From Chloroflexota bacterium (GTDB lineage Bacteria; Chloroflexota; Anaerolineae; Promineifilales; Promineifilaceae): 9,885 nucleotides of DNA. The number at the start of each line of letters is the position of its first letter. Within the stretch, counting starts at the first letter, position 1. Shown in pieces: positions 1 through 5,159 of the stretch. The translations under genes and the position numbers were made by a program. The notes under the pieces were generated by a model. The model saw only the letters and a list, made by a program, of their open reading frames with translations. It had not been told where the DNA came from and did no database searches. The stretch covers positions 1 through 9,885 of the forward strand of contig JAJRTP010000606.1 in assembly GCA_024278255.1 (NCBI GenBank), written 5' to 3'.

Positions 1-142
1 AAACGTGATTTTGCGTATTTGTGAAGGGCACAAACCGGAATTATGCTGAAGTAATCCTGTTTTTCGTTACTTGTTTTCTGTTTGATTTGCCATATTTGGG
101 TAAACAAATGATTTTATTGGGGTACATTTAGAATTGCTGCCG
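1..142. other. AT-rich intergenic region downstream of hmgA
   Basis: This stretch follows the stop codon of the homogentisate dioxygenase gene and is clearly richer in A and T than the genes. I see no open reading frame of note, no strong hairpin with a T-run that would serve as terminator for the minus-strand operon, and no convincing promoter pair. It may hold the leader of a gene beyond the left edge of the window. Confidence 0.4.
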
Positions 143-1303
143 TCAATCTGTCAACCAGGTGTAGGCATAATCCGGGTCTTCAATTTCCTGTGATTGGCGG
201 GTCATACGCAAGGGGCGGTAGGTGTCTACCATCACCGCCAATTCATGCGTTTCCTTCTTGCCAATGGAGCCTTCGTAAGTTCCAGGATGGGGGCCGTGCG
301 GGATGCCGTTGGGGTGAATGGTCAGTGAGGCTCGCTCGATGCCTTTGCGGGACATGAAGTTGCCTTCCACGTAATATAGCACTTCGTCCGAGTCCACGTT
401 GGAATGGTTGTAGGGCGCGGGAATCGCCAGTGGATGGTAGTCGAACAAGCGGGGCACGAAGGAGCAGAGGACGTAGCCGGGGCCGTCAAACGTCTGGTGG
501 ACGGGCGGCGGTTGGTGAATCCGGCCGGTAATCGGCTCGAAATCTTCAATGTTGAAGGCGAAGGGCCACAAATGTCCGTCCCAGCCCACTACGTCCAGCG
601 GGTGATGGTCGTAAACGAAGCGGGTGATGACGTTCCGCGCTTTGACGTGAACTTCAAATTCGCCGGTCTCCTCAAAAGTGATGAGTTCGTCTGGGGGGCG
701 GATGTCTCGTTCGCAGAAGGGGGAGTGTTCCAGGAATTGGCCGTAGTTATTCAGGTAGCGTTTGGGCGGCGTGACGTGGCCGTAGGATTCAACGACTAGC
801 AGGCGCTGTTCCACGCCATCATCAGGAATCAGCCGCCAGATGACGCCGGTGGGGATGACGAGGTAATCGCCGGGGCGGTAACGCAGCGCGCCAAACTGGC
901 TTTCCAGTGTGCCCGTGCCTTCGTGGATGAAGAGGATGTCGTCGCCGTGGGCGAATTTGTACCAGTAATCCATCGCTTCAGTGGGGCGGGCCACGTAGAG
1001 GACGACGTCGCTGTTGCCCATGAGGGGGATACGGCCGTATACGGCATCACCCCCGGCAGGAATAGGCGCAGAACGCAGATGACGCGGCTTCAAAGGGGCG
1101 TCGTCCACATACTCTATGCTGACGTTTGTTTCTTTTTCAATGCGGCGCACGGCCGTGGGCGGGTACAGGTGATACAGGATGGATTGAATCCCGGCAAAGC
1201 CATGAATCCCCATCACTTCCTCATGATACAACGACCCATCCGGCTGTCGAAACTGCGTGTGCCGCTTATGGGGCACTTCGCCTAATTTATAATAGTAAGT
1301 CAT
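143..1303 (-). CDS. hmgA: Homogentisate 1,2-dioxygenase
   Basis: Cytoplasmic iron(II) dioxygenase that opens the ring of homogentisate to give maleylacetoacetate, the third step of tyrosine breakdown. The protein is 386 residues from the chosen start, shorter than the roughly 430-445 residues of the proteobacterial and animal enzymes. The C-terminal cupin half carries the expected signature: a VHQTF segment at 268-272, YNHSNVDSDE with likely iron ligands His300 and Glu307, and PNGIPHGPHPG with His336 and His339 as candidates for the last ligand. These assignments are by analogy with the human H-x6-E...PHG pattern; the His-Glu spacing here is one residue longer. The start is Met at 1303 because a GGAGG lies 5 bases before it; an in-frame ATG 12 bases further out overlaps that ribosome site and is unlikely. 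It is the last gene of the tyrosine cluster seen here, separated from the dioxygenase gene upstream by a GxxExxY cassette. Confidence 0.93.
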   Translation of the reverse strand: MTYYYKLGEVPHKRHTQFRQPDGSLYHEEVMGIHGFAGIQSILYHLYPPTAVRRIEKETNVSIEYVDDAPLKPRHLRSAPIPAGGDAVYGRIPLMGNSDVVLYVARPTEAMDYWYKFAHGDDILFIHEGTGTLESQFGALRYRPGDYLVIPTGVIWRLIPDDGVEQRLLVVESYGHVTPPKRYLNNYGQFLEHSPFCERDIRPPDELITFEETGEFEVHVKARNVITRFVYDHHPLDVVGWDGHLWPFAFNIEDFEPITGRIHQPPPVHQTFDGPGYVLCSFVPRLFDYHPLAIPAPYNHSNVDSDEVLYYVEGNFMSRKGIERASLTIHPNGIPHGPHPGTYEGSIGKKETHELAVMVDTYRPLRMTRQSQEIEDPDYAYTWLTD

Positions 1304-1315
1304 GTCTACCTCCAT
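1304..1315 (-). promoter_or_regulatory. Ribosome binding site of hmgA that decides its start
   Basis: On the minus strand the sequence reads ATGGAGGTAGACATG. The GGAGG (plus-strand 1309-1313) sits 5 bases before the ATG ending at 1303. The upstream in-frame ATG shares its last G with the site, so it should not be used. The layout is nearly the same as in front of the 4-hydroxyphenylpyruvate dioxygenase gene. Confidence 0.75.
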
Positions 1316-1319
1316 TGGG

Positions 1320-1362
1320 ATAGGTACACGGATGAGACGGATTTAAGGGATTTTCACGGATT
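1320..1362 (+). repeat. Left terminal inverted repeat of the GxxExxY cassette
   Basis: Reads GGTACACGGATGAGACGGAT, then TTAAGGGATTTTCACGGAT and a T-run. Its reverse complement matches plus-strand 5109-5152 at nearly every position, including the ATCCGTGAAAATCC core. The stop codon of the GxxExxY gene (1354-1356) lies in it. Confidence 0.65.
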
Positions 1363-1755
1363 TTTTTGATTTTTGAAGTGGGGTTTGCGATCATTAGTGA
1401 GGATTCTGCGTTTGAAGCCGGGTTTGGGACCAAAATTCATGACTAAGCCAACTTCGATATGGGTGGCCTTCAGGTAGTTCATTAGTTGGGCGATGTAGTT
1501 GCCGCTGATTGCTTCCGCGCTTTTTAGCTCAATGATTACTTTGTCGTCTACGACAAGATCGGCAAAATACTCGCCTACAACCTGATCAAAATAATGAACT
1601 TTGATGGGGCGCTGTTTCTGAACTTTGAAGCCGTTTCGCTGTAATTCGTACAGCAAAGCATTCTCGTACACTTTTTCCAGAAAACCATACCCCAGCGTAT
1701 TGTACACTTGGAAATACGCCTTGATTATTTTGTCCGTAACAGCTTCATGCAGCAT
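1354..1755 (-). CDS. GxxExxY protein, PD-(D/E)XK nuclease-like
   Basis: Small soluble protein of 133 residues, a usual length for the GxxExxY family (related to the PDDEXK_3 group of the PD-(D/E)XK nuclease superfamily). The name-giving motif is GFLEKVY at 24-30 (Gly24, Glu27, Tyr30). The nuclease-like core is visible as FADLVVDDKVIIELKSAE, giving Asp66 and Glu76-x-Lys78, so the catalytic triad looks intact. There is no signal peptide or membrane segment. The biological role of the family is not established as far as I know; DNA cleavage is inferred from the fold. The gene runs in the same direction as the tyrosine operon and could be cotranscribed, but it has no metabolic link to it. The final residues KNP and the stop codon are encoded by the flanking repeat. 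A weak GGGA 6 bases before the start lies in the other repeat. Confidence 0.85.
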   Translation of the reverse strand: MLHEAVTDKIIKAYFQVYNTLGYGFLEKVYENALLYELQRNGFKVQKQRPIKVHYFDQVVGEYFADLVVDDKVIIELKSAEAISGNYIAQLMNYLKATHIEVGLVMNFGPKPGFKRRILTNDRKPHFKNQKNP

Positions 1756-1761
1756 AAAAAA

Positions 1762-1805
1762 TCCCGTGTAAATCCGTAAAATCCGTTCAATCCGCGTATC
1801 TATTA
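1762..1805 (-). repeat. Right terminal inverted repeat of the GxxExxY cassette
   Basis: On the plus strand it is a run of 9-base units of the form AATCCGTnn (AATCCGTAA, AATCCGTTC, AATCCGCGT) after an ATCCCGTGTA and ends in ATCTATTA. On the minus strand it reads inward toward the GxxExxY gene and mirrors the left end at 1320-1362. It is repeated 77 bases further right with a single mismatch over the first 40 or so bases. Confidence 0.65.
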
Positions 1806-1833
1806 CAAATTACCGCGATGCTTGTTTCCGTAA
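1803..1833 (-). pseudogene. Fossil 3' end of a 4-hydroxyphenylpyruvate dioxygenase gene
   Basis: Read on the minus strand, this stretch ends in the codons CGC GGT AAT TTG TAA, giving R-G-N-L-stop. The intact gene next to it ends CGC GGC AAC TTA TAA, also R-G-N-L-stop. All three base differences in these codons are silent. Further upstream the similarity continues over some 15 bases (GGAAACAAGC against GGAACAAGC) with an indel of 2 bases. The pattern suits a scrap of a diverged homologous gene better than a decayed tandem copy, but only five codons support it. Confidence 0.45.
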
Positions 1834-1879
1834 AGAAATCCCGTGTAAATCCGTAAAATCCGTTCAATCCGTGTATCTA

Positions 1880-2989
1880 TTATAAGTTGCCGCGTAGAGC
1901 TTGTTCCTGTTCCAGAGCTTCAAAGAGGGCCTGGAAGTTGCCTTTGCCAAAGCCGCGGGAGCCGTGACGTTCGATGATTTCGTAGAATACGGTAGGGCGG
2001 TCTTCGACTGGTTTGGTGAAGATTTGCAGCAGATAGCCTTCTTCATCCCGGTCTACCAGGATGCCCAGTTCGGCCAACTTGTCTATAGGTTCGTCAATTT
2101 TTCCCACGCGATCTTCCAGCACATCGTAATAGTTGGTGGGGACGCGCAGGAAATCTATGCCGTTGGCTTGCAGTTGGGTCACGGTTTCGATGATGTTGCC
2201 GGTGGTCAGGGCGACGTGCTGTACGCCGGGGCCGTAGTAAAAATCCAGGTATTCCTGAATTTGTGACTTTTTCTTGCCTTCGGCCGGTTCATTGATGGGG
2301 AATTTGATCTTGCCGTTGCCGTTTTGCATCACTTTGGACATGAGGGCGGAGTATTCGGTGGAGATGTCTTTGTCGTCGAAGTGGAGCAGTTGGCTAAAGC
2401 CCATCGTCTGGGCGAAAAAGTCTACCCAGCGATCCATTGCGCCCAGTTCGACGTTGCCGACCATGTGATCAATGGATGCCAGCCCGACGCCTTTGTAACG
2501 GCCGTTTCCAGCCACCTCCACCCCATTGCGAGCTGTGTAACCGGGGGCAAAGGGGCCGTTATAATCGGAGCGGTCTACAAATTTGATGATGGTGTCGCCG
2601 TAGCAGCGGATGGCGGAATAGCGCAGGACACCGTACTCGTCTTCTACGGCCGTAGGCGGAATCGCCCCTGTTGCCCCGCGATGGGTAGACTCGGCATAGG
2701 CGCTGGCCGCGTCATCCACCTGCATGGCAATAACGCCCACGCCGTCACCATGCAAATAGCAGTGCCGGGCAATAGGCGAATCAGGGCCAAGGGCAGTGGT
2801 CAGCACCAGCCGGATGTTGCCCTGGCTCATCACGTAGGATGCCGTTTCCCGATTGCCTGTTTCCAGCCCGCTGTAGGCCGTGTTGGCAAAACCGAAACCG
2901 GTGCGGTAATAATGCGCCGCTTGTTTGGCATTGCCCACGTAAAACTCCACGTGGTCCATACCTTTGATGGGGAGAAAATCTTCTGACAT
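1880..2989 (-). CDS. hpd: 4-hydroxyphenylpyruvate dioxygenase
   Basis: Non-haem iron(II) enzyme that converts 4-hydroxyphenylpyruvate to homogentisate with decarboxylation and side-chain migration; cytoplasmic. The protein is 369 residues, normal for the family, and has two vicinal-oxygen-chelate domains: about 8-145, opening with IKGMDHVEFYVGN, and about 168-345. The 2-His-1-Glu iron triad is visible as His175 (ASIDHMVGN), His258 (GVQHVALTT) and Glu337 (VFYEIIERHG). The C-terminal gate motif GFGKGNF is at 346-352. The start at 2989 is chosen because a GGAGG lies 8 bases before it; an in-frame ATG at 3004 overlaps that site. The gene lies 41 bases after the aminotransferase stop, consistent with one operon. 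Its stop codon touches the tip of a solo ATCCGT repeat. Confidence 0.97.
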   Translation of the reverse strand: MSEDFLPIKGMDHVEFYVGNAKQAAHYYRTGFGFANTAYSGLETGNRETASYVMSQGNIRLVLTTALGPDSPIARHCYLHGDGVGVIAMQVDDAASAYAESTHRGATGAIPPTAVEDEYGVLRYSAIRCYGDTIIKFVDRSDYNGPFAPGYTARNGVEVAGNGRYKGVGLASIDHMVGNVELGAMDRWVDFFAQTMGFSQLLHFDDKDISTEYSALMSKVMQNGNGKIKFPINEPAEGKKKSQIQEYLDFYYGPGVQHVALTTGNIIETVTQLQANGIDFLRVPTNYYDVLEDRVGKIDEPIDKLAELGILVDRDEEGYLLQIFTKPVEDRPTVFYEIIERHGSRGFGKGNFQALFEALEQEQALRGNL

Positions 2990-3004
2990 TTTGTTTACCT
3001 CCAT
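2990..3004 (-). promoter_or_regulatory. Ribosome binding site of hpd that decides its start
   Basis: The minus strand reads ATGGAGGTAAACAAAATG. The GGAGG (plus-strand 2998-3002) is 8 bases before the ATG ending at 2989. The first ATG is part of the site itself. The arrangement resembles the one before hmgA (ATGGAGGTAGACATG). Confidence 0.75.
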
Positions 3005-3039
3005 ATGAATTGTGAATTGTGAACGGTGAATTATGAATG
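3005..3039. repeat. Five heptamers, GTGAATT type
   Basis: Five head-to-tail heptamers on the plus strand: ATGAATT, GTGAATT, GTGAACG, GTGAATT, ATGAATG. They fill the short gap between the dioxygenase and aminotransferase genes and run over the aminotransferase stop codon (3031-3033). A function is not apparent; simple slippage expansion is enough to explain them. Confidence 0.6.
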
Positions 3040-4257
3040 GTTAATAACAGCAGCTAATCGCTTGATGCCTTCTGTGATGAGGTCTGGAGTGCAGGTGGAA
3101 AAGTTGAGGCGCAGGCAGTTGTGGGCATCGTGGCCGGGAACGGCGAAGGCGAAGCCGGGGATGAAGGCGACTTGTTGTTCGGTTACGGCCGTATCCAGCA
3201 ATGCCCGCGTATCCACACCTTCCGCCAATTCTACCCAGACAAACATGCCTCCCTTTGGTTCTGTCCACCGGGCTGTGGCGGGGAAATATTGTTCCAGTGC
3301 GGAGAGCATGGCGTCCCGGCGACGGCCGTATTCCCCTTGCAGTTCCGCAATATGCCCCGGCAAATGTCCCGCATCCAGATACGCCGCCACCGCCCGCTGC
3401 GTCAATCCCGACGACTCCAAATCTGCCGCTTCCTTCACCACCGTCAGCTTGGGGATGAGTTCCTCCGGAGCAATCATCCAGCCCAAACGCAGCCCCGGGG
3501 CCAGGATTTTGGAAAATGAGCCGACGTAGAAGACGTGCGAATCATTCAGGGCACGGAGTGGGGGGAGATTGGCGGTTGGGACTTGGAGAGCGCCGTTGTT
3601 CTGCCAATTCCCATAATGTAAAAAACCGTAAGGATCATCCTCAATGATGGGCACGTTGTACTGCGCAGCCAATTCCACCAGCCGCTGCCGTCGTTCCAGA
3701 CTGGTGCTGACCCCCAGCGGGTTGTGAGCATCCGGTACGACGTAAATGAAAGCGGGGCGCGTCCTACTTAACAGATACGCTTCCACCTCGTCCACTTCAA
3801 TCCCGTGGGCCAAATCGGTAGAAACGGCCAGGATATTGGGGCAGGAAGGGGCAATGGCCTGCTGAATGCCGGTGTAAACCACTTCTTCCAGCAGTACATC
3901 GCTGCCGGGATTGAGGAGCAAGCGGGATAGAACATACAACCCTTGCTGCGCCCCGGTGAGCAGAAAAACTTGCTCTTCGGTACAAGCGACCCCGCGCTGG
4001 GCCATCAATTGCACAATATGCCGCTTGAGCGGGGTAAAAGGCGGGCTGTACTGCAACGCTTTGGGGTCTTCAGCCAGCACGCGGGTGAGGGCGGCCGCGT
4101 ATTCCTGCGTGGGGAAGAGGGCCGGGTCGGGCAACCCGCCGGCAAAGGAGAGGATGCCGGGGCGGGAGACGACGGCGATCATTTGCCGCAGGACGGAGCG
4201 GCTCATGTGGCGCGTCCAGTCGGCTAACTGAATTTCGGGATGGGTGGGGGCGAACAT
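3031..4257 (-). CDS. PLP-dependent aminotransferase, likely aromatic/tyrosine
   Basis: Fold-type I aminotransferase of 408 residues, similar in layout to the LysN / 2-aminoadipate and ARO8-like group (also the catalytic part of MocR regulators, but with no helix-turn-helix domain here). The PLP lysine is Lys250 in VGSFSKILAPG. Other visible cofactor residues are TGAQQGL at 101-107, PDAHNPLG with Asn179, EDDPYG with Asp207/208 and Tyr210, and the C-terminal CLRLNFS with Arg383 for the substrate carboxylate. FAGGLPDPALFP at 38-49 is the usual N-terminal signature. The position directly before hpd and hmgA suggests it makes 4-hydroxyphenylpyruvate from tyrosine; the substrate is inferred from context only, and branched-chain or 2-aminoadipate use is possible. 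A GAGG lies 7 bases before the start. It follows the regulator gene after 117 bases that contain a large palindrome. Confidence 0.9.
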   Translation of the reverse strand: MFAPTHPEIQLADWTRHMSRSVLRQMIAVVSRPGILSFAGGLPDPALFPTQEYAAALTRVLAEDPKALQYSPPFTPLKRHIVQLMAQRGVACTEEQVFLLTGAQQGLYVLSRLLLNPGSDVLLEEVVYTGIQQAIAPSCPNILAVSTDLAHGIEVDEVEAYLLSRTRPAFIYVVPDAHNPLGVSTSLERRQRLVELAAQYNVPIIEDDPYGFLHYGNWQNNGALQVPTANLPPLRALNDSHVFYVGSFSKILAPGLRLGWMIAPEELIPKLTVVKEAADLESSGLTQRAVAAYLDAGHLPGHIAELQGEYGRRRDAMLSALEQYFPATARWTEPKGGMFVWVELAEGVDTRALLDTAVTEQQVAFIPGFAFAVPGHDAHNCLRLNFSTCTPDLITEGIKRLAAVINHS

Positions 4258-4272
4258 GATTATACCTCAAGT

Positions 4273-4335
4273 AGTGCCAGGCACGGGGTATCGAGCTTCT
4301 ACATGGCCAAGACTATTAACCCCGTGCCTGGCACT
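4273..4335. repeat. Perfect 17-base inverted repeat, REP-like
   Basis: The arms are AGTGCCAGGCACGGGGT at 4273-4289 and its exact reverse complement at 4319-4335, separated by 29 bases. Each arm contains its own small palindrome, GTGCC-A-GGCAC. It lies between the regulator and the aminotransferase genes. The arms are not followed by a T-run on either strand, so a Rho-independent terminator is unlikely. The nested palindromes recall REP/BIME elements moved by RAYT transposases; a role in RNA stability or attenuation inside the operon is also possible. Confidence 0.8.
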
Positions 4336-4374
4336 GCCTAAAACCGTTAACTGAAATGAAACATACATTGCCAA

Positions 4375-4845
4375 TTACAAATCTACAGGCACGGCCGTAC
4401 TCCGTTTAATCTCTGCCAATACCAGACTGGTGCGAATTTTGTCCATGCCGGGCAGGGGGGTGAGTTTTTCTACCAGGAACTTTTCCAGATGCCGCCGGTT
4501 CTGCACGATGATTTTGAGTAAGTAATCATATTCACCGGTGAGAAAGTAACAGTCCTGCACTTCCGGCATATCCTGCACCGACTCCCGAAAGGCTGATACC
4601 GCTTCCGGTTGGTGATGGATGAGCGTGACCTGGACAAAACAGAGCATGTCATACCCCAGCGCTTCCCGGTTGACCAGCGTGACGTACTGTTCAATAACGC
4701 CGGCTTTTTCCAGTTTTTGCAGCCTTTTTTGCAGGCCGGGCACAGACAAATCTACCCGCCGGGCCAGTTCCGTGTGGGTGATGCGGGCGTCTTCCTGCAG
4801 GTAACACAGCAACGCCTTATCTTTGCTGTCAAGTTGTGTATTCAT
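4375..4845 (-). CDS. Lrp/AsnC family transcriptional regulator
   Basis: DNA-binding regulator of 156 residues, a standard length for the feast/famine family. An N-terminal winged helix-turn-helix spans about 5-55 (RITHTELARRVDLSVPGLQK leads into the recognition helix) and is joined to a C-terminal RAM ligand-binding domain of about 65-145. The family's effector-site pattern is visible in FLTGEYDYLL (Gly104, Asp107). The start is set at 4845: an upstream in-frame ATG at 4884 falls in the predicted -10 box, and GGTGA lies a few bases before 4845. As the first gene of the cluster, it plausibly senses tyrosine or another amino acid and controls itself and the catabolic genes; the ligand cannot be read from the sequence. 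Confidence 0.92.
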   Translation of the reverse strand: MNTQLDSKDKALLCYLQEDARITHTELARRVDLSVPGLQKRLQKLEKAGVIEQYVTLVNREALGYDMLCFVQVTLIHHQPEAVSAFRESVQDMPEVQDCYFLTGEYDYLLKIIVQNRRHLEKFLVEKLTPLPGMDKIRTSLVLAEIKRSTAVPVDL

Positions 4846-4883
4846 GCTGTCACCATTATTGCGAAGTATTGAATCGTAAACCA

Positions 4884-4896
4884 ATTGTATAACAAT
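4884..4896. promoter_or_regulatory. Candidate operator on the -10 box
   Basis: ATTGT-ATA-ACAAT, a perfect 5-3-5 inverted repeat that covers the -10 box of the regulator gene. Lrp/AsnC proteins bind AT-rich imperfect palindromes of about 13-15 bases and often repress their own genes, so autoregulation is a fair inference. A second short palindrome, ACCA-AAC-TGGT, covers the -35 side at 4912-4922. Confidence 0.4.
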
Positions 4897-4912
4897 AGTT
4901 TATGATTTTCAA
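4884..4912 (-). promoter_or_regulatory. Sigma70-like promoter of the Lrp-type gene
   Basis: On the minus strand TTGAAA (plus-strand 4907-4912) and TACAAT (4884-4889) are separated by 17 bases, a good fit to the housekeeping consensus. Transcription would begin near 4877, about 30 bases before the start codon at 4845. This also argues against translation from the ATG at 4884. Confidence 0.6.
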
Positions 4913-4951
4913 CCAAACTGGTAAAATAAGTTGTATTATTTATCTTTTGCA

Positions 4952-5152
4952 TGGAGGCGCGGATGGAACGGATTTGGTGGATTCCCACTGGTTTTTTGAT
5001 TTATCCGTGACTTTATTGAAAAAACCGCAGAGGATGCGGAGACCACAGAGATTTACCAGAGAAAAACCTTGCCAATCCGCGCAATCCACGGCTTTTTTCA
5101 GAAGACTCATCCGTGAAAATCCGTCAAATCCGTATCATCCGTGTATCTATCC
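4952..5152. mobile_element. Gene-less relative of the GxxExxY cassette (MITE-like)
   Basis: About 200 bases whose two ends match the two ends of the cassette at 1320-1805. The left part, with CGCGGATGGAACGGATTTGG and the GGTTTTTT that follows, parallels the upstream end of the GxxExxY gene (CGCGGATTGAACGGATTTTA). The right part, ATCCGTGAAAATCCGTCAAA and onward to TATCTATCC (5109-5152), parallels the downstream end. The GxxExxY gene itself is absent. The middle holds a GGTTTTTT/AAAAAACC inverted repeat (4990-4997, 5019-5026), a CGCAGAGGATGCGGAGACC stretch and AATCCGCGCAATCCACGG. The outer right tip stops about 8 bases short of the HD gene stop codon. No target duplication is evident. Confidence 0.5.
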
Positions 5153-5159
5153 GTGGTTT

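Larger units (their letters stand above)
1320..1805 (-). mobile_element. Putative TIR-bounded cassette carrying a GxxExxY gene
   Basis: About 485 bases that split the tyrosine-degradation genes between the hmgA ribosome site and the dioxygenase stop codon. Both ends, read inward, follow the pattern AGATACACGGAT, ACGGATTT, ACGGATTT, CACGGAT, T-run, so they form imperfect terminal inverted repeats of about 42 bases. Inside is a single gene, which starts and stops within the repeats: the inner edge of the right repeat supplies a GGGA before the start, and the left repeat supplies the last codons and the TGA stop. No target-site duplication is obvious. There is no transposase; the only candidate enzyme is the small PD-(D/E)XK-like protein. 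The repeats and their arrangement are seen directly; mobility is inferred. A gene-less relative lies at 4952-5152. Confidence 0.55.
1759..1910. repeat. 77-base direct repeat, two copies
   Basis: Copy 1 covers 1759-1835 and copy 2 covers 1836 to about 1910, where it runs into the 3' end of the dioxygenase gene. The first 40 or so bases of each copy (the ATCCGT array) differ only at one C/T position. The remaining 30 bases are clearly similar but diverged, with an indel of 2 bases. Copy 2 thus holds a solo terminal repeat that abuts the dioxygenase stop codon. Confidence 0.8.

Noticed and set aside
404..1323. Long open frames on the plus strand opposite hmgA
   Set aside because: They are mirror frames of a clearly conserved gene, have no ribosome sites and their translations look like no family.
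1320..1805. Target-site duplication around the GxxExxY cassette
   Set aside because: The bases outside the two tips do not match in any convincing way; the boundary is also blurred by the second repeat copy.
1759..1882. CRISPR-like array of ATCCGT repeats
   Set aside because: The units are 9 bases with 2-3 variable bases between cores, far too short for repeat-spacer structure, and there are no cas genes.
2324..2986. 220-residue open frame on the plus strand opposite hpd
   Set aside because: The opposite strand encodes an intact dioxygenase with all iron ligands; the plus-strand product has atypical composition and no motif.
4081..4120. GCGGCCGC sites (near 4091 and 8867) as members of the iterated palindrome
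   Set aside because: They share only the GGCC core region and are too few to differ from chance; only exact ACGGCCGT was counted.
3031..4257. Aminotransferase as a MocR-type regulator
   Set aside because: The protein begins directly with the aminotransferase fold and has no N-terminal winged helix domain.
4273..4335. Rho-independent terminator after the regulator gene
   Set aside because: The stem is strong but the loop is 29 bases and no T-run follows on either strand.
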